Both the position numbers and the translations under genes were made by a program. From Hyphomicrobiales bacterium (GTDB lineage: Bacteria; Pseudomonadota; Alphaproteobacteria; Rhizobiales; Rhizobiaceae): a stretch of DNA of 64,000 bases. The notes beneath the pieces are model-generated. The model was given only the letters and a program-made list of their open reading frames with translations, ran no database searches and was not told the origin of the DNA. Shown here one piece after another: positions 36,001 through 44,681 of this stretch. The stretch spans positions 496,001-560,000 of the forward strand of contig NVSG01000001.1 of NCBI GenBank assembly GCA_002401155.1, written 5' to 3'. Numbering within the stretch: the stretch's first letter is position 1; every line of letters begins with the position of its first letter.

Positions 36001-37255
36001 CAAATCCAAAAGACTCACCAAGCCCCAGCCTGCCATTGGCTTCAAATACCGTATTGCCCGGCATGGTCATCCGCAAGGAACGAACATCCCAGCCCCCGTC
36101 CACAGGCCGTACGATCGCAGAGACTTCCCTGATCAAAGTATTACCGGCAACAATCGCTGGAAGTTCAATACTGATCTCACCGTTAGCATCAGGTAATGGA
36201 ATACTGTTGAGAATGGATTTAACCGCCGCAAACCTGTCTTCCGCACTGGGTGTTTTTGTTTCCTCGCCATCTTTCAACTTGCTCAAATCAAGCTGACGCC
36301 CAATGGCCTGCACGCGAAAAAACACGTTCTCTGCAATATCAATTCCGCCCTGCCCGGTAACCACATAAGGGTCTTCCCGGTCACCAATTTGCAGACGGTA
36401 TTCAGGGATATTGATAATTTTTGGGCTTGCATCAAATATCCCCTCAGCCACGACTGGCAAGGGCTTGCCAGCTTCTTTAGCCCAGTCCAGCGCATCCCCG
36501 CTCATGGGATTGATCTGAAACTTCCCATCCCATGCAGGCAATCCCTCTTTCAGGGAAACCGGCCCGTCAATCTGTAAACGATAAGGTTGATCAATCCGCT
36601 GACTTGTCAGCTTAACGCGAATAGAACCTTCTTTTTGATAAGCTCCGGTACTAATCGTAAAACGCGTTTGCACGCCGTTGACCATGCCACTGGCTTCCAC
36701 ATGCCAAGGCCCAAGCAGCGACTGAGCGTTGATGCCCGCATACATTTGCAGCACCGATAATTCTCTGTTTGCGGATTGATCGACAACAATAATCTGTCCA
36801 TCTTCGATCGATACGTTTTCAAGCTGCACCGCCGCAAGGTTTTCAAGATCGGGCCTTTTCAGGCCAAATTTCGAAAGCGTTTCCTCCCGGTCGGTCCATT
36901 CGATCTTACCCTCATTATTGAGGAGGATGGTGACCTTTGGACGAACCAGCTTCAATTCCTTGATACGGATTTCACCGCTCAAAAACGGCATAAGTTCCGC
37001 AGCTATAAAGAACTCATCAACGGTTGTCACAGGCGCGCCGTCTTCATTTCCGCCAACTTGCAAATTATGAAAAGTAACGCTTGGCATGGGGAGTAGCCGC
37101 ACTTGGACATCCCCGTCCACCTTCACCGGCTGACCAAATATCAAAGATGCTTCGCGTTCAAAATCCCGTTTGTAAACCGACCAGTCAATAAAGTACGGCG
37201 CGATCAACGCACCAAACAGCGCGACAACCAGCAAGGCACCAATAGCTACAAACAA
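33065..37255 (-). CDS. AsmA-family protein with long charged C-terminal coiled coil
   Basis: A 1396-residue protein, anchored by one N-terminal membrane segment (about 1-22, FVAIGALLVVALFGALIAPYFIDW). AsmA domain features (WSVYKRDFEREASLIFGQPVKVDGDVQVRLLPMPSVTF and repeated Gly/Leu-rich beta strands) run to about residue 1110. AsmA-like proteins are thought to bridge the envelope and move phospholipids. The last ~250 residues are a Lys/Glu/Arg/Gln-rich coiled coil (about 1130-1330) and a charged tail. The start codon is unclear: TTG at 37255, or CTG at 37264, which sits seven bases after GGAG. Confidence 0.9.
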   Translation of the reverse strand: MFVAIGALLVVALFGALIAPYFIDWSVYKRDFEREASLIFGQPVKVDGDVQVRLLPMPSVTFHNLQVGGNEDGAPVTTVDEFFIAAELMPFLSGEIRIKELKLVRPKVTILLNNEGKIEWTDREETLSKFGLKRPDLENLAAVQLENVSIEDGQIIVVDQSANRELSVLQMYAGINAQSLLGPWHVEASGMVNGVQTRFTISTGAYQKEGSIRVKLTSQRIDQPYRLQIDGPVSLKEGLPAWDGKFQINPMSGDALDWAKEAGKPLPVVAEGIFDASPKIINIPEYRLQIGDREDPYVVTGQGGIDIAENVFFRVQAIGRQLDLSKLKDGEETKTPSAEDRFAAVKSILNSIPLPDANGEISIELPAIVAGNTLIREVSAIVRPVDGGWDVRSLRMTMPGNTVFEANGRLGLGESFGFDGQVLLASRQPSGFAAWISGKVDTAVRRLSSVGLAAKLTISPNQTTLDDLELVLDTAILRGRVQRIAVADGRPGIVVSLNGDLVNLDDLRAIYALTQGGTSDESEAFAGHDLDLQLKAKELRGKAFGENLRAENVNAHIRIQKGALAIEKLDIGLFFGTSLRSSGRISDLLDKPNGNVKFNIQAKSGVKFAHLMQRLVGQNPLIDAIAGTAKLSADSNLNIEIDSTSSEKGSKGQALISGVVGGTSINTRIGFNGKASAIGDMELEINGSFENEIPHILLQQSGLDVLPLDAPGPLSIHAEIAGIAREGLLTLISASAPGSDVTANGLMTLSGDDKSKGKFDVTLGSKDIQPFLLLSGLTVPGLSLLDAVPVSLTSEIGITKSGVELKKMSGQISGNAYKGDLNVTKLVAARPKLTGKVHFGTLSLPLLQNLVLGAQAGQEGEKIVFSNAFLEGLDGDMAVTADRMMLSIGEQAQKYSSQLVILDGNINLNNVSMAWLGGGLSGNLSIQNADGAGLINGQYQLMDGKLDQLFAVIGKAPFITGAFDSAGSFNGGGRSRKALLSGLTGSGIFAVKNADVPGLNPKAFSQILLATDVDGFEIETGRVGEIADASVFGLGFHLGDYSEAFSLVQGSLMMRNISVKTDDLQLSAKASLDLASMKTNASLQIAYQAGKEAVAGATPEVRLDWTGVFPQLSMSLDTRALEGYLSVRAYEREQRRVELLQAAILEKQRLRREIIRTNARANYKIFLNKQEELDRIKAADELKRLIELEDTLDKKRRNEEEARLKALDALSRQQRQLEAEQAKKLAAAERQQEREAAEVKKQETARIKRNEAEAAKRQKEAVLAKRKLAIKAKKRRENEQVELRRKAVEARKQRALKIDQAKEEDKKKANDAFKRLLDLAAQQRRANEGGGTSRGLGDDALHQDDVKLIEQGGVVRQDLAPLGSASANRKPEKISESDHLDRQRLLRELDKLLFNN

Positions 37256-37293
37256 GCGAAACAGCTAATCACTCCACATCAATTTAGGTTAGG

Positions 37294-38727
37294 TCACGGC
37301 GTTGGCGCCGGCCCAACCAATTTTCCCGGATTCATTATATTGTCAGGATCTATCGTCCTTTTTATGGCCAGCATGACATCGGCCCCGGCTCCATGTTCAA
37401 TGCGAGCGAAGCGGCGTTTGCCTTGCCCGACCCCATGTTCGCCGGTGCAGGTTCCATCCATTTCAAGCGCCCGCATCACCATACGTTCAATAACTTGCTC
37501 AGCCCTTGCCACCTCGTCGGCGTCATTGGGATCAACCATCAAAGTTGAATGGAAATTACCATCGCCCACATGCCCAACAATCGGTCCGTAAAGACCTGCA
37601 TTGCGAATATCTTCTTCCGTTTCACGAACGCATTCGGCCAACCGCGAAATCGGTACGCAGACATCCGTCGCAATACCCTCTTTCACGGTGAAGTTCGCTT
37701 TAATTGCCCAATAGGCTTCGTGACGCGCTTTCCATAATTTGTTGCGGTCCTCGGTTTTTGTAACCCATTCAAAATCACCGCCACCACAATCCTTGACGAT
37801 CTCGCCAAACAATTCTGCTTGCTCTTTCACACCATTGGGCGAGCCGTGAAATTCAAGCATAAGCAAAGGCGTTTCAGGATAAGATAGATTTGCATATTTA
37901 TTGACCACCCGCACCATCTCGGCGTCCATCAACTCAATACGGGCCATAGGAATGCCGGTTTGCATAGCAAGAATGGTGGCGTTACACGCATCCTCCACCG
38001 TTGGAAACGAACAAACACCGGCAGAAATAGCTTCAGGAATTCCGTAAAGGCGCACGGTCAGTTCAGTAATAACCCCAAGCGTTCCTTCAGAACCCACCAT
38101 CAATTTGGTTAAATCATAACCGGAAGAAGATTTGCGCGCCCGATTGGCGGTTTTAACAATCGTACCATCGGGCATAACAACCGTCAGATTGATAACATTT
38201 TCCCGCATCGTACCATAGCGAACCGCATTGGTGCCTGAGGCACGGGTTGCAGCCATCCCGCCTAACGAAGCATTGGCACCGGGATCAATCGGAAAGAACA
38301 ATCCTGTATCGCGCAGATATTCATTCAGCGCTTCGCGGGTCACGCCCGGTTGCACGGTCACATCCAGATCTTCATTGTTCACCGCTAAAATCTGATCCAT
38401 CTGGGTCAGATCAATCGAAATCCCACCAGCAGGCGCATTCACCCCGCCTTCAAGAGAAGTGCCTGTTCCAAAAGGAATGATCGGCACTTTATGCTCGGCA
38501 CAAACCAGAACAATATCACGCACATCTTCGGTAGATTTAGCAAAGACCACGCAATCGGGCAATTGCCGCGGAATGTAAGTCATAGTGTGAGAATGCTGTT
38601 CCCGCAACGCTTGGGAATTCGAAAACTGCTCACCAAAGCGTTGTTTCAAAATAGAAAGCGCGGTTGCAATGCCACTTTCATTACGTTCAAAAACTTCAAG
38701 ATCGTCAAGTGCCATATTACGCGCCAT
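37294..38727 (-). CDS. FAD-linked oxidase, GlcD / D-lactate dehydrogenase type
   Basis: A flavoprotein of about 477 residues with an FAD_binding_4 domain (IIPFGTGTSLEGGVNAPAGG) and an FAD-oxidase C-terminal domain ending HGVGQGKRRFARIEHG. It probably oxidises glycolate, D-lactate or a related 2-hydroxy acid, passing electrons to the respiratory chain. No GlcE/GlcF genes are adjacent, so it is more likely a stand-alone D-lactate dehydrogenase. Met at 38727 or 38715 is the likely start; the upstream part of the frame is not protein-like. Divergent from the ClC gene. Confidence 0.87.
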   Translation of the reverse strand: MARNMALDDLEVFERNESGIATALSILKQRFGEQFSNSQALREQHSHTMTYIPRQLPDCVVFAKSTEDVRDIVLVCAEHKVPIIPFGTGTSLEGGVNAPAGGISIDLTQMDQILAVNNEDLDVTVQPGVTREALNEYLRDTGLFFPIDPGANASLGGMAATRASGTNAVRYGTMRENVINLTVVMPDGTIVKTANRARKSSSGYDLTKLMVGSEGTLGVITELTVRLYGIPEAISAGVCSFPTVEDACNATILAMQTGIPMARIELMDAEMVRVVNKYANLSYPETPLLMLEFHGSPNGVKEQAELFGEIVKDCGGGDFEWVTKTEDRNKLWKARHEAYWAIKANFTVKEGIATDVCVPISRLAECVRETEEDIRNAGLYGPIVGHVGDGNFHSTLMVDPNDADEVARAEQVIERMVMRALEMDGTCTGEHGVGQGKRRFARIEHGAGADVMLAIKRTIDPDNIMNPGKLVGPAPTP

Positions 38728-38974
38728 TACCCTTATGCTCGACCAAAAGTGCCGATGATTTTTTACTGTATGATTCTCTACACTAAATGGCGGAAAAAAC
38801 ATATTTTTCCAGAAAATTTTACAAGAAAAATGGGGCATACCGCAGGAAGAGCTAAGCGAGCACGAAGCTAGGGTTTCAGAGCTTTCGGCCATCCCGTTGA
38901 CAATTGTGACAGCAAGAGCATTTAGTTAAACCCAGTCTACACAACAGATTCGAACTTCGATTTTTGACATCTCC

Positions 38975-40609
38975 ATGCTAAATACAATCATTCAACTTCC
39001 CTCAACGCTCTTTAAATGGATTGAACCAAATATTCGGGTCTTTCTGGCAAGCAGACAGCCCTTCATCTGGTTCGTCGCTCTGCTTGTCGGCCTTTCCGTT
39101 TCACTGGCAGCAATCCTCTTTCGCGAGGGCATCGGATATGTGCAATATCTATGGCTGCAAGACGCATCGGAACACGTGGCAAGCGCTGCCCGAAAACATC
39201 CCTGGTATGTCATCCTGTTGGCACCGGCTTTCGGCGGTCTGATTGTCGGCTTTATCATAACAAAACTTCTCCCCCTAAGACGCACGCAAAGCGTTGCCGA
39301 TGTCATCGAAGCGCGCATCCATGGTGGACAGAAAATCAATACGCGAGCAGCCTTTCTCTCAGCCATCACAACCGCCATATCTTTGGGCTTTGGTGCCAGC
39401 GCCGGACGCGAAGGACCGATGGTCCATCTGGGCGGAGCCATTTCCGCATCCCTTGCCAGACGTTTCAAACTCCCCGAGGACAGTCGAACTATATTGCTGG
39501 CCTGCGGCGTTGCAGCAGCCGTATCAGCATCCTTCAACGCCCCGATTGCCGGCGTCCTTTTTGCCCATGAAGTTATTTTAGGCCACTCGTCCAAGCGCTC
39601 CACCGTGCCCATCGTCATTTCATCGGTCGCCGGAACCTTGCTATCCCGTGCATGGTTTGGCGATGTGGCAGCATTCGATATTCCCGAATACCAAATTACA
39701 TCTCTCTGGGAATTTCCAGCCTTCGCTATACTGGGGGCCATTTGTGCATTGGTTGCAATCAGCTTTCAATTTTCTCTGGTCGGTGCAAATTATGTCGCCC
39801 GCAGCATCAAATTACCCTTATGGACCAAGCCGGTTATTGGTGGCCTGATGGTCGGTGCGATCGCTGTTTATTTCCCCGAAATATTGGGCGTTGGATATGA
39901 AGCAACCGATTTGGCCCTTCACAATCAGATGACCCTTTACCTGTTAATGAGCTTGCTAGTGGCAAAAACCATCGCCACCGCAATCACCCTGGGCTTCAGT
40001 TTTGGCGGCGGGATATTTTCACCAGCACTTTACATCGGCGCGATGACAGGCGGTGCATTTGGCTTGATCGCCGCCCATTTTTTCCCGGAGATGGCATCCA
40101 GTCAGGGCCTATATGCCATCCTTGGCATGGGAGCCGTTGCTGCAGCCATGCTCGGCGCGCCAATCTCGACAACCATCATTATATTTGAACTCACCGGCGG
40201 CTATGACCTGACCATTGCGCTGTTATTGGCGGTCTCCATGGCCACCGGTATCAACCAGGCATTTCACGGACGTTCATATTTCCAATGGCAGTTGGAAATG
40301 CGTGGCTTGTTCGTCCAGCGCGGTCCTCATCATCAAATTTCCCACACCTCCAAAGTCGTGGATTTCATGGAGCCGCTTGATGACCATGAGAATATTGCCG
40401 ATCACGAACAACTGGTGCCTTACGCACTCAAATCATCGGATAATCTGGAACAAGCCTTGCGCAATTTTAACGCAAGCGGTCATAGAAAACTGCCGGTGCT
40501 TGACGAAACCGATCCCGATACCATCATCGCATGGGCATCTCAATTAGAGGCCTTGAGCTATTTCAACAAAGCACTGGTAAATGCCAGCGAAGAAGAGCAC
40601 CAGATGTAG
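38975..40609 (+). CDS. ClC-family chloride channel/transporter with CBS-like tail
   Basis: A 544-residue membrane protein with about ten to twelve hydrophobic helices. The gating Glu146 lies in GREGPMVHLGG, and the second ion motif GGGIFSPALYIGAMTGGAFG is intact. The usual GSGIP loop reads LRRTQSVADV, and the residue aligned with E. coli Glu203 is Val200 (GVLFAHEV). A C-terminal region (about 455-540) resembles a CBS-type regulatory domain. It follows the flavoprotein gene on the other strand. It likely conducts chloride or another anion passively. Confidence 0.9.
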   Translation: MLNTIIQLPSTLFKWIEPNIRVFLASRQPFIWFVALLVGLSVSLAAILFREGIGYVQYLWLQDASEHVASAARKHPWYVILLAPAFGGLIVGFIITKLLPLRRTQSVADVIEARIHGGQKINTRAAFLSAITTAISLGFGASAGREGPMVHLGGAISASLARRFKLPEDSRTILLACGVAAAVSASFNAPIAGVLFAHEVILGHSSKRSTVPIVISSVAGTLLSRAWFGDVAAFDIPEYQITSLWEFPAFAILGAICALVAISFQFSLVGANYVARSIKLPLWTKPVIGGLMVGAIAVYFPEILGVGYEATDLALHNQMTLYLLMSLLVAKTIATAITLGFSFGGGIFSPALYIGAMTGGAFGLIAAHFFPEMASSQGLYAILGMGAVAAAMLGAPISTTIIIFELTGGYDLTIALLLAVSMATGINQAFHGRSYFQWQLEMRGLFVQRGPHHQISHTSKVVDFMEPLDDHENIADHEQLVPYALKSSDNLEQALRNFNASGHRKLPVLDETDPDTIIAWASQLEALSYFNKALVNASEEEHQM

Positions 40610-40623
40610 GTGCGCTTCCGGTT

Positions 40624-41319
40624 CTAATTTTCGCACCCCTTATCCTTCTCCTGTTGAAAATAATCGCGCAGCAAGCCAACCCGCTTGGGCCGAAAAGACT
40701 CATCCAGAAAGTCGAGTTTTTTAATCCGGTCCAGCCGGAAAGTGCGAAAATTTTCACGCAAACAGCACCAGCCCACCAACACTTGAACCGTATCCAGAAA
40801 CACAATCGCCAACGGCCAAACTTTGCGCTTGCTGGGTTTTCCTTCAGCCGTCACATAGTGAAAAAAGATCGCCCGCTCCTCCCATATGGATTGCCGCAGC
40901 GGCGTTAAATCAATATTGGAAGCAAGCTTGCGCCTGAACGATTTGGCAGCCGTTGCCGGAAAGCGCATGCGCGGGCGCAAAGCCTCAGGCAATATCGCCT
41001 CCAATTTGGCAAAGGCATTTTCAGCGGCAAACTGCAAATCCTCATCGCCAATTTCCATCACCGATATCAGCCCAAGCGTCAGCGCATCCACCTCGTCCCC
41101 GTCAAATTGCATTGGCGGCAAAAATGGGTCTTCCCCCAGCGTATAGCCATAGCCCGCTTCCCCATCGATGATCGCACCGGAGTTTCGCAAGGATTGAATA
41201 TCGCGGTAAATACTGCGCTCGGAAATTTCCATTTCCACAGCAAGCCTTCGCGCAGTCACCGGCGATGGCAAACGCCGCATAACCTGCATCAGACGAATTA
41301 ACCGGTCAGACCTGCTCAT
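40624..41319 (-). CDS. WYL-domain transcription regulator (YafY/DeoR type)
   Basis: A 231-residue regulator with an N-terminal helix-turn-helix (SDRLIRLMQVMRRL; TARRLAVEMEISERSIYRDIQSL) and a WYL-like ligand-binding domain (FFHYVTAEGKPSKRKVWPLAIVFLDTVQVLVGWCCLRENFRTFRLDRIKKL). The start at 41319 has AAGGAAAT about seven bases upstream and matches the family. A 17-bp palindrome (41361-41377) lies between its start and a divergent ORF, so it probably controls both. The ligand is unknown. Confidence 0.88.
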   Translation of the reverse strand: MSRSDRLIRLMQVMRRLPSPVTARRLAVEMEISERSIYRDIQSLRNSGAIIDGEAGYGYTLGEDPFLPPMQFDGDEVDALTLGLISVMEIGDEDLQFAAENAFAKLEAILPEALRPRMRFPATAAKSFRRKLASNIDLTPLRQSIWEERAIFFHYVTAEGKPSKRKVWPLAIVFLDTVQVLVGWCCLRENFRTFRLDRIKKLDFLDESFRPKRVGLLRDYFQQEKDKGCEN

Positions 41320-41360
41320 ATCCAATTTCCTTCCATGCAAAACAACATGACAGATTAATA

Positions 41361-41377
41361 CTGACATTTATTGTCAG
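41361..41377. promoter_or_regulatory. Operator-like palindrome
   Basis: CTGACA-TTTAT-TGTCAG lies between the WYL regulator and the divergent ORF at 41424. It is 42 bases before the regulator ATG. A related half site ATGACAG occurs at 41347-41353. It is the natural candidate binding site of the adjacent regulator. Confidence 0.6.
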
Positions 41378-41423
41378 CATCGTTCAAGTAGACAAGAAAA
41401 ATCAGAAAACAGGAGAATTCAAT

Positions 41424-41783
41424 ATGCTATCCCTCATCACCTATAATTATGGCAAGAAAACCTGTTTTTCGGATACAACCACTGCTTCTCCACCGGCGGT
41501 AACGCCTAATGACACCCGGACTGGCAAGGCGATTAAATCAAATAAAAATCTGTATGAATATATCGGTCGATTTCAACTAAATCAGCACCCAAAACTACTT
41601 GTCGAAAATCATTTGATAGAAATACGGTGCGAAACATCAACACCATTGGTCAAGGTCAGTTGTGAAAATCCTGCAATTTTCAACAAGTCGAGAAAATTTA
41701 GATTTTCCGCTGAACCAGTTTGCGAAAACAACGGTGAAGTACGCGCCATAGAACTCATGGAGGCAAGCAATGCACGCAATTGA
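41424..41783 (+). CDS. Orphan ORF downstream of the operator, possibly a remnant
   Basis: A 119-residue frame with a strong AGGAG ribosome site before the ATG. The N-terminal part (about 1-55, MLSLITYNYGKKTCF...) has no family I know. The second part (from about residue 62) lies antisense to the periplasmic protein gene at 41609, so at least that part may not be real. It may be a small regulated protein, or the start of a gene whose rest has been lost. No function can be given. Confidence 0.35.
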   Translation: MLSLITYNYGKKTCFSDTTTASPPAVTPNDTRTGKAIKSNKNLYEYIGRFQLNQHPKLLVENHLIEIRCETSTPLVKVSCENPAIFNKSRKFRFSAEPVCENNGEVRAIELMEASNARN

Positions 41784-42103
41784 AAAAGAGTCTGATAGCG
41801 GTCGCTTTCCACCGCCACAATGATCAGTTTTTCACTATATTCGCCCTTGCCAAACATATGATATCCCGGTGCAAAGGCCCGTTTATATTGCCGCTCATTA
41901 AGCCCGACCAGTAACCCCACCCGCGATAATTTGGTCACATCGCGTAATACCGGCAGCGGAGAGACATAAAGCTCAAAAGTCTGCGGCGCCGGATAGTAAT
42001 ATCCCGCATGTGTTTCGGCAGCATTCACTGCACTGGCGGACAAAAGAGCAAGCAATCCTGCCCCGGCAAACTTCCAATAAATATTAGAAATCACACGCCA
42101 CAT
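41609..42103 (-). CDS. Exported protein of unknown function
   Basis: A 164-residue protein with a signal peptide (about 1-27, ending VNAAE). The mature part begins THAGYYYPAPQTFELYVSPLP and contains SRVGLLVGLNERQYKRAFAPGYHMFGKGEYSEKLIIVAVESDRYQTLFQLRALLASM. I recall similar rhizobial proteins that were misannotated as molybdopterin-guanine dinucleotide synthesis proteins, but there is no sequence reason for that here. The start at 42103 is chosen because it gives a proper signal peptide and has AGGAAAA upstream. Divergent from the helicase gene. Confidence 0.75.
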   Translation of the reverse strand: MWRVISNIYWKFAGAGLLALLSASAVNAAETHAGYYYPAPQTFELYVSPLPVLRDVTKLSRVGLLVGLNERQYKRAFAPGYHMFGKGEYSEKLIIVAVESDRYQTLFQLRALLASMSSMARTSPLFSQTGSAENLNFLDLLKIAGFSQLTLTNGVDVSHRISIK

Positions 42104-42255
42104 AATAAAATTTTCCTGCAAATTTTGATCACCTGATTGCTTAACATGGAAATTTCCGCCGATCAAACGCCCCATCCCGGCCGTTTTCGGCGGATTTTTC
42201 GGGTTTTCCAACCTTTTCTCTATGCTTTCAGGCCCCGAATCAGTAATAAGAACAA

Positions 42256-44667
42256 ATGAGCAACTCACAAAATGACGTGCCGTTTTTTGGCGATGAACGA
42301 ACCGAGTCACCTGCCCCTATAACCGGCAGCATAACCGAGCGGGCGCTTGCCGCATCCAGCCAGTCAAAAGGCATGGCCGATTACCTCGAAGGGCTGAACC
42401 CCGAGCAAAAGGATGCGGTCACTTCTCTTGATGGCCCATTGCTTGTGCTGGCAGGTGCCGGAACCGGAAAAACGCGGGTACTCACCACGCGCATCGCTCA
42501 TATTTTAAAGCAAGGCCGTGCGTGGCCAAGCGAAATTCTGGCTGTGACCTTCACCAACAAAGCTGCCAAGGAAATGAAAATTCGCATCGCCAAGTATCTG
42601 GGTGATACGGTTGAGGGCATGCCGTGGCTTGGCACCTTCCATTCGATCAGCGCAAAAATCCTGCGCCGCCACGCCGAGCTGGTAGGCCTTAAATCAAATT
42701 TCACCATCCTTGATACGGACGATCAGGTACGCCTGTTAAAACAGCTCATCCGAGCCGAAGGCATTGACGATAAACGCTGGCCCGCCCGCCAGCTTGCAGG
42801 CTTCATCGATGGTTGGAAAAATAAAGCCTTGTCACCGAAGCACATTCCCGAGGGCGACGCCCAAGCCTTCGCCAATGGCAAGGGGCGCGAATTATATGTG
42901 CAATATCAGGATCGCCTAAAAACCCTCAATGCCTGCGATTTCGGCGATTTACTAACCGAGTGCATCCGCCTGTTTCAGGAAAACCCGGACGTGCTGGCCA
43001 ATTATCAAGCCCGCTTCAAATTCATGCTGGTGGACGAGTATCAAGATACCAACGTCGCTCAATATTTGTGGCTGCGCCTGCTCGCACAAAAAACAGAAGG
43101 TAAAGAACATCAAAACATCTGCTGCGTTGGTGATGACGATCAGTCGATCTACGGTTGGCGCGGCGCGGAAGTCGATAACATCTTGCGCTTTGAAAAGGAT
43201 TTCGCTGGCGCAAAGGTCATTCGTCTTGAGCGCAATTACCGTTCCACCTCTCATATTCTGGGCGCAGCTTCCCATCTCATCACCCACAATGAAGGACGTT
43301 TGGGCAAAACCCTATTCACCGAAATGTCCGACCCCGACGATGCCAAGGTAATGGTTACCGCAGGCTGGGATTCAGAAGAAGAAGCCCGCTCCATCGGCGA
43401 AGAAATCGAACAACTCCAACGCAAGGGCAGCGCCCTCAACGACATTGCAATTCTCGTTCGTGCCTCCTTCCAGATGCGCGAATTCGAAGATCGTTTCGTA
43501 ACCCTTGGCCTCAATTATCGGGTCATTGGCGGCCCGCGCTTTTATGAGCGCATGGAAATCCGCGATGCACTGGCCTATTTCCGCGTGGTTTGCCAACCAG
43601 CGGATGATCTGGCATTTGAGCGCATCATCAACACGCCCAAACGCGGCATTGGCGAAGCAACCCTGCGCATCATTCACAATAACGCCCGCCCTCGCCGTAT
43701 CCCGCTTTTGCAGGCAGCGCGTGAACTGACCGAGACCGAAGAATTAAAACCAAAAGTTCGAAGCACACTGATCGGTGTTCTCGATAATTTCTCTCGCTGG
43801 GCTGGCCTGCTGGAAACCTTGCCTCATGCCGAACTTGCAGAAATGATACTGGATGAATCCGGTTACACCGAAATGTGGCAGAACGACCGCAGTGCCGATG
43901 CGCCGGGGCGTCTGGAAAATCTGAAAGAACTCGTGCGCTCACTGGAAGAATTTGAAAGCCTGCACGGTTTCCTCGAGCATATTTCACTCGTCATGGACAA
44001 GGACAAAAACGAAAACCTCGACGCCGTATCCTTGATGACTCTCCATTCGGCTAAAGGCCTAGAATTTGAAAACGTTTTCCTCCCCGGCTGGGAAGAAGGC
44101 CTATTCCCTCACCAGCGCTCCCTCGATGAGGGCGGCAAAACCGGCCTCGAAGAAGAACGCCGACTCGCCTATGTAGGGATAACCAGAGCCAAATCCCGCT
44201 GCTATATCTGGTTCGTTTCCAACCGCCGCATTCACGGCCAATGGCAATCTTCGATCCCTTCCCGCTTCATCGACGAATTACCAATAGCCCATGTGGAAGT
44301 AGTCGAAGGAAATTCAAACTATGGTGGCTATGGCAATTCCGGCACTAGCAGGTTTGATACATCAGACCCGTTCGAGAATACCTATTCCACCCCCGGCTGG
44401 AACCGCGCCAAATCGCGTAGCAACGCCAATACCAAATCCAATTGGGGAAGCAGATCCGGCCCTCAAACAAGATCAAACACCATCGAGGGCGAATTAATCG
44501 CCTCTTCAGTTCATGATACCGCAGGCAATTTCGAACTGGGCGACCGCGTCTTCCATCAAAAATTCGGCAATGGGAATATCACGTTGATAGACGGCAACAA
44601 GCTCACCATCGCCTTCGATAAGGCTGGCGAGAAGCGCGTACTGGCATCCTTCGTGGAAGCAACCTAG
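42256..44667 (+). CDS. UvrD/PcrA-type DNA helicase (SF1)
   Basis: An 803-residue ATP-dependent 3'-5' helicase used in repair and replication restart. Walker A is LAGAGTGKT (66-73), Walker B VDEYQDTN, motif III DDDQSIYGWRGA, motif V SLMTLHSAKGLEFENVFLPG and motif VI ERRLAYVGITRA. A Ser/Asn-rich linker (about 690-750) precedes a C-terminal RNA-polymerase-binding-like Tudor domain (HDTAGNFELGDRVFHQKFGNGNITLI). Start ATG 42256. The stop codon lies in an inverted repeat shared with the convergent LysM gene. Confidence 0.95.
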   Translation: MSNSQNDVPFFGDERTESPAPITGSITERALAASSQSKGMADYLEGLNPEQKDAVTSLDGPLLVLAGAGTGKTRVLTTRIAHILKQGRAWPSEILAVTFTNKAAKEMKIRIAKYLGDTVEGMPWLGTFHSISAKILRRHAELVGLKSNFTILDTDDQVRLLKQLIRAEGIDDKRWPARQLAGFIDGWKNKALSPKHIPEGDAQAFANGKGRELYVQYQDRLKTLNACDFGDLLTECIRLFQENPDVLANYQARFKFMLVDEYQDTNVAQYLWLRLLAQKTEGKEHQNICCVGDDDQSIYGWRGAEVDNILRFEKDFAGAKVIRLERNYRSTSHILGAASHLITHNEGRLGKTLFTEMSDPDDAKVMVTAGWDSEEEARSIGEEIEQLQRKGSALNDIAILVRASFQMREFEDRFVTLGLNYRVIGGPRFYERMEIRDALAYFRVVCQPADDLAFERIINTPKRGIGEATLRIIHNNARPRRIPLLQAARELTETEELKPKVRSTLIGVLDNFSRWAGLLETLPHAELAEMILDESGYTEMWQNDRSADAPGRLENLKELVRSLEEFESLHGFLEHISLVMDKDKNENLDAVSLMTLHSAKGLEFENVFLPGWEEGLFPHQRSLDEGGKTGLEEERRLAYVGITRAKSRCYIWFVSNRRIHGQWQSSIPSRFIDELPIAHVEVVEGNSNYGGYGNSGTSRFDTSDPFENTYSTPGWNRAKSRSNANTKSNWGSRSGPQTRSNTIEGELIASSVHDTAGNFELGDRVFHQKFGNGNITLIDGNKLTIAFDKAGEKRVLASFVEAT

Positions 44668-44681
44668 GGTCTAGGCCCTAG
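44664..44681. terminator. Palindrome spanning two convergent stop codons
   Basis: CTAGGG-N6-CCCTAG, in which the TAG of the helicase gene (44665-44667) and the stop of the LysM gene (44678-44680) lie in opposite arms. No T-run, so intrinsic termination is uncertain. Confidence 0.45.

Noticed and set aside
42104-42310. A 69-codon N-terminal extension of the exported protein at 41609.
   Set aside because: It would hide the signal peptide and overlap the helicase start.
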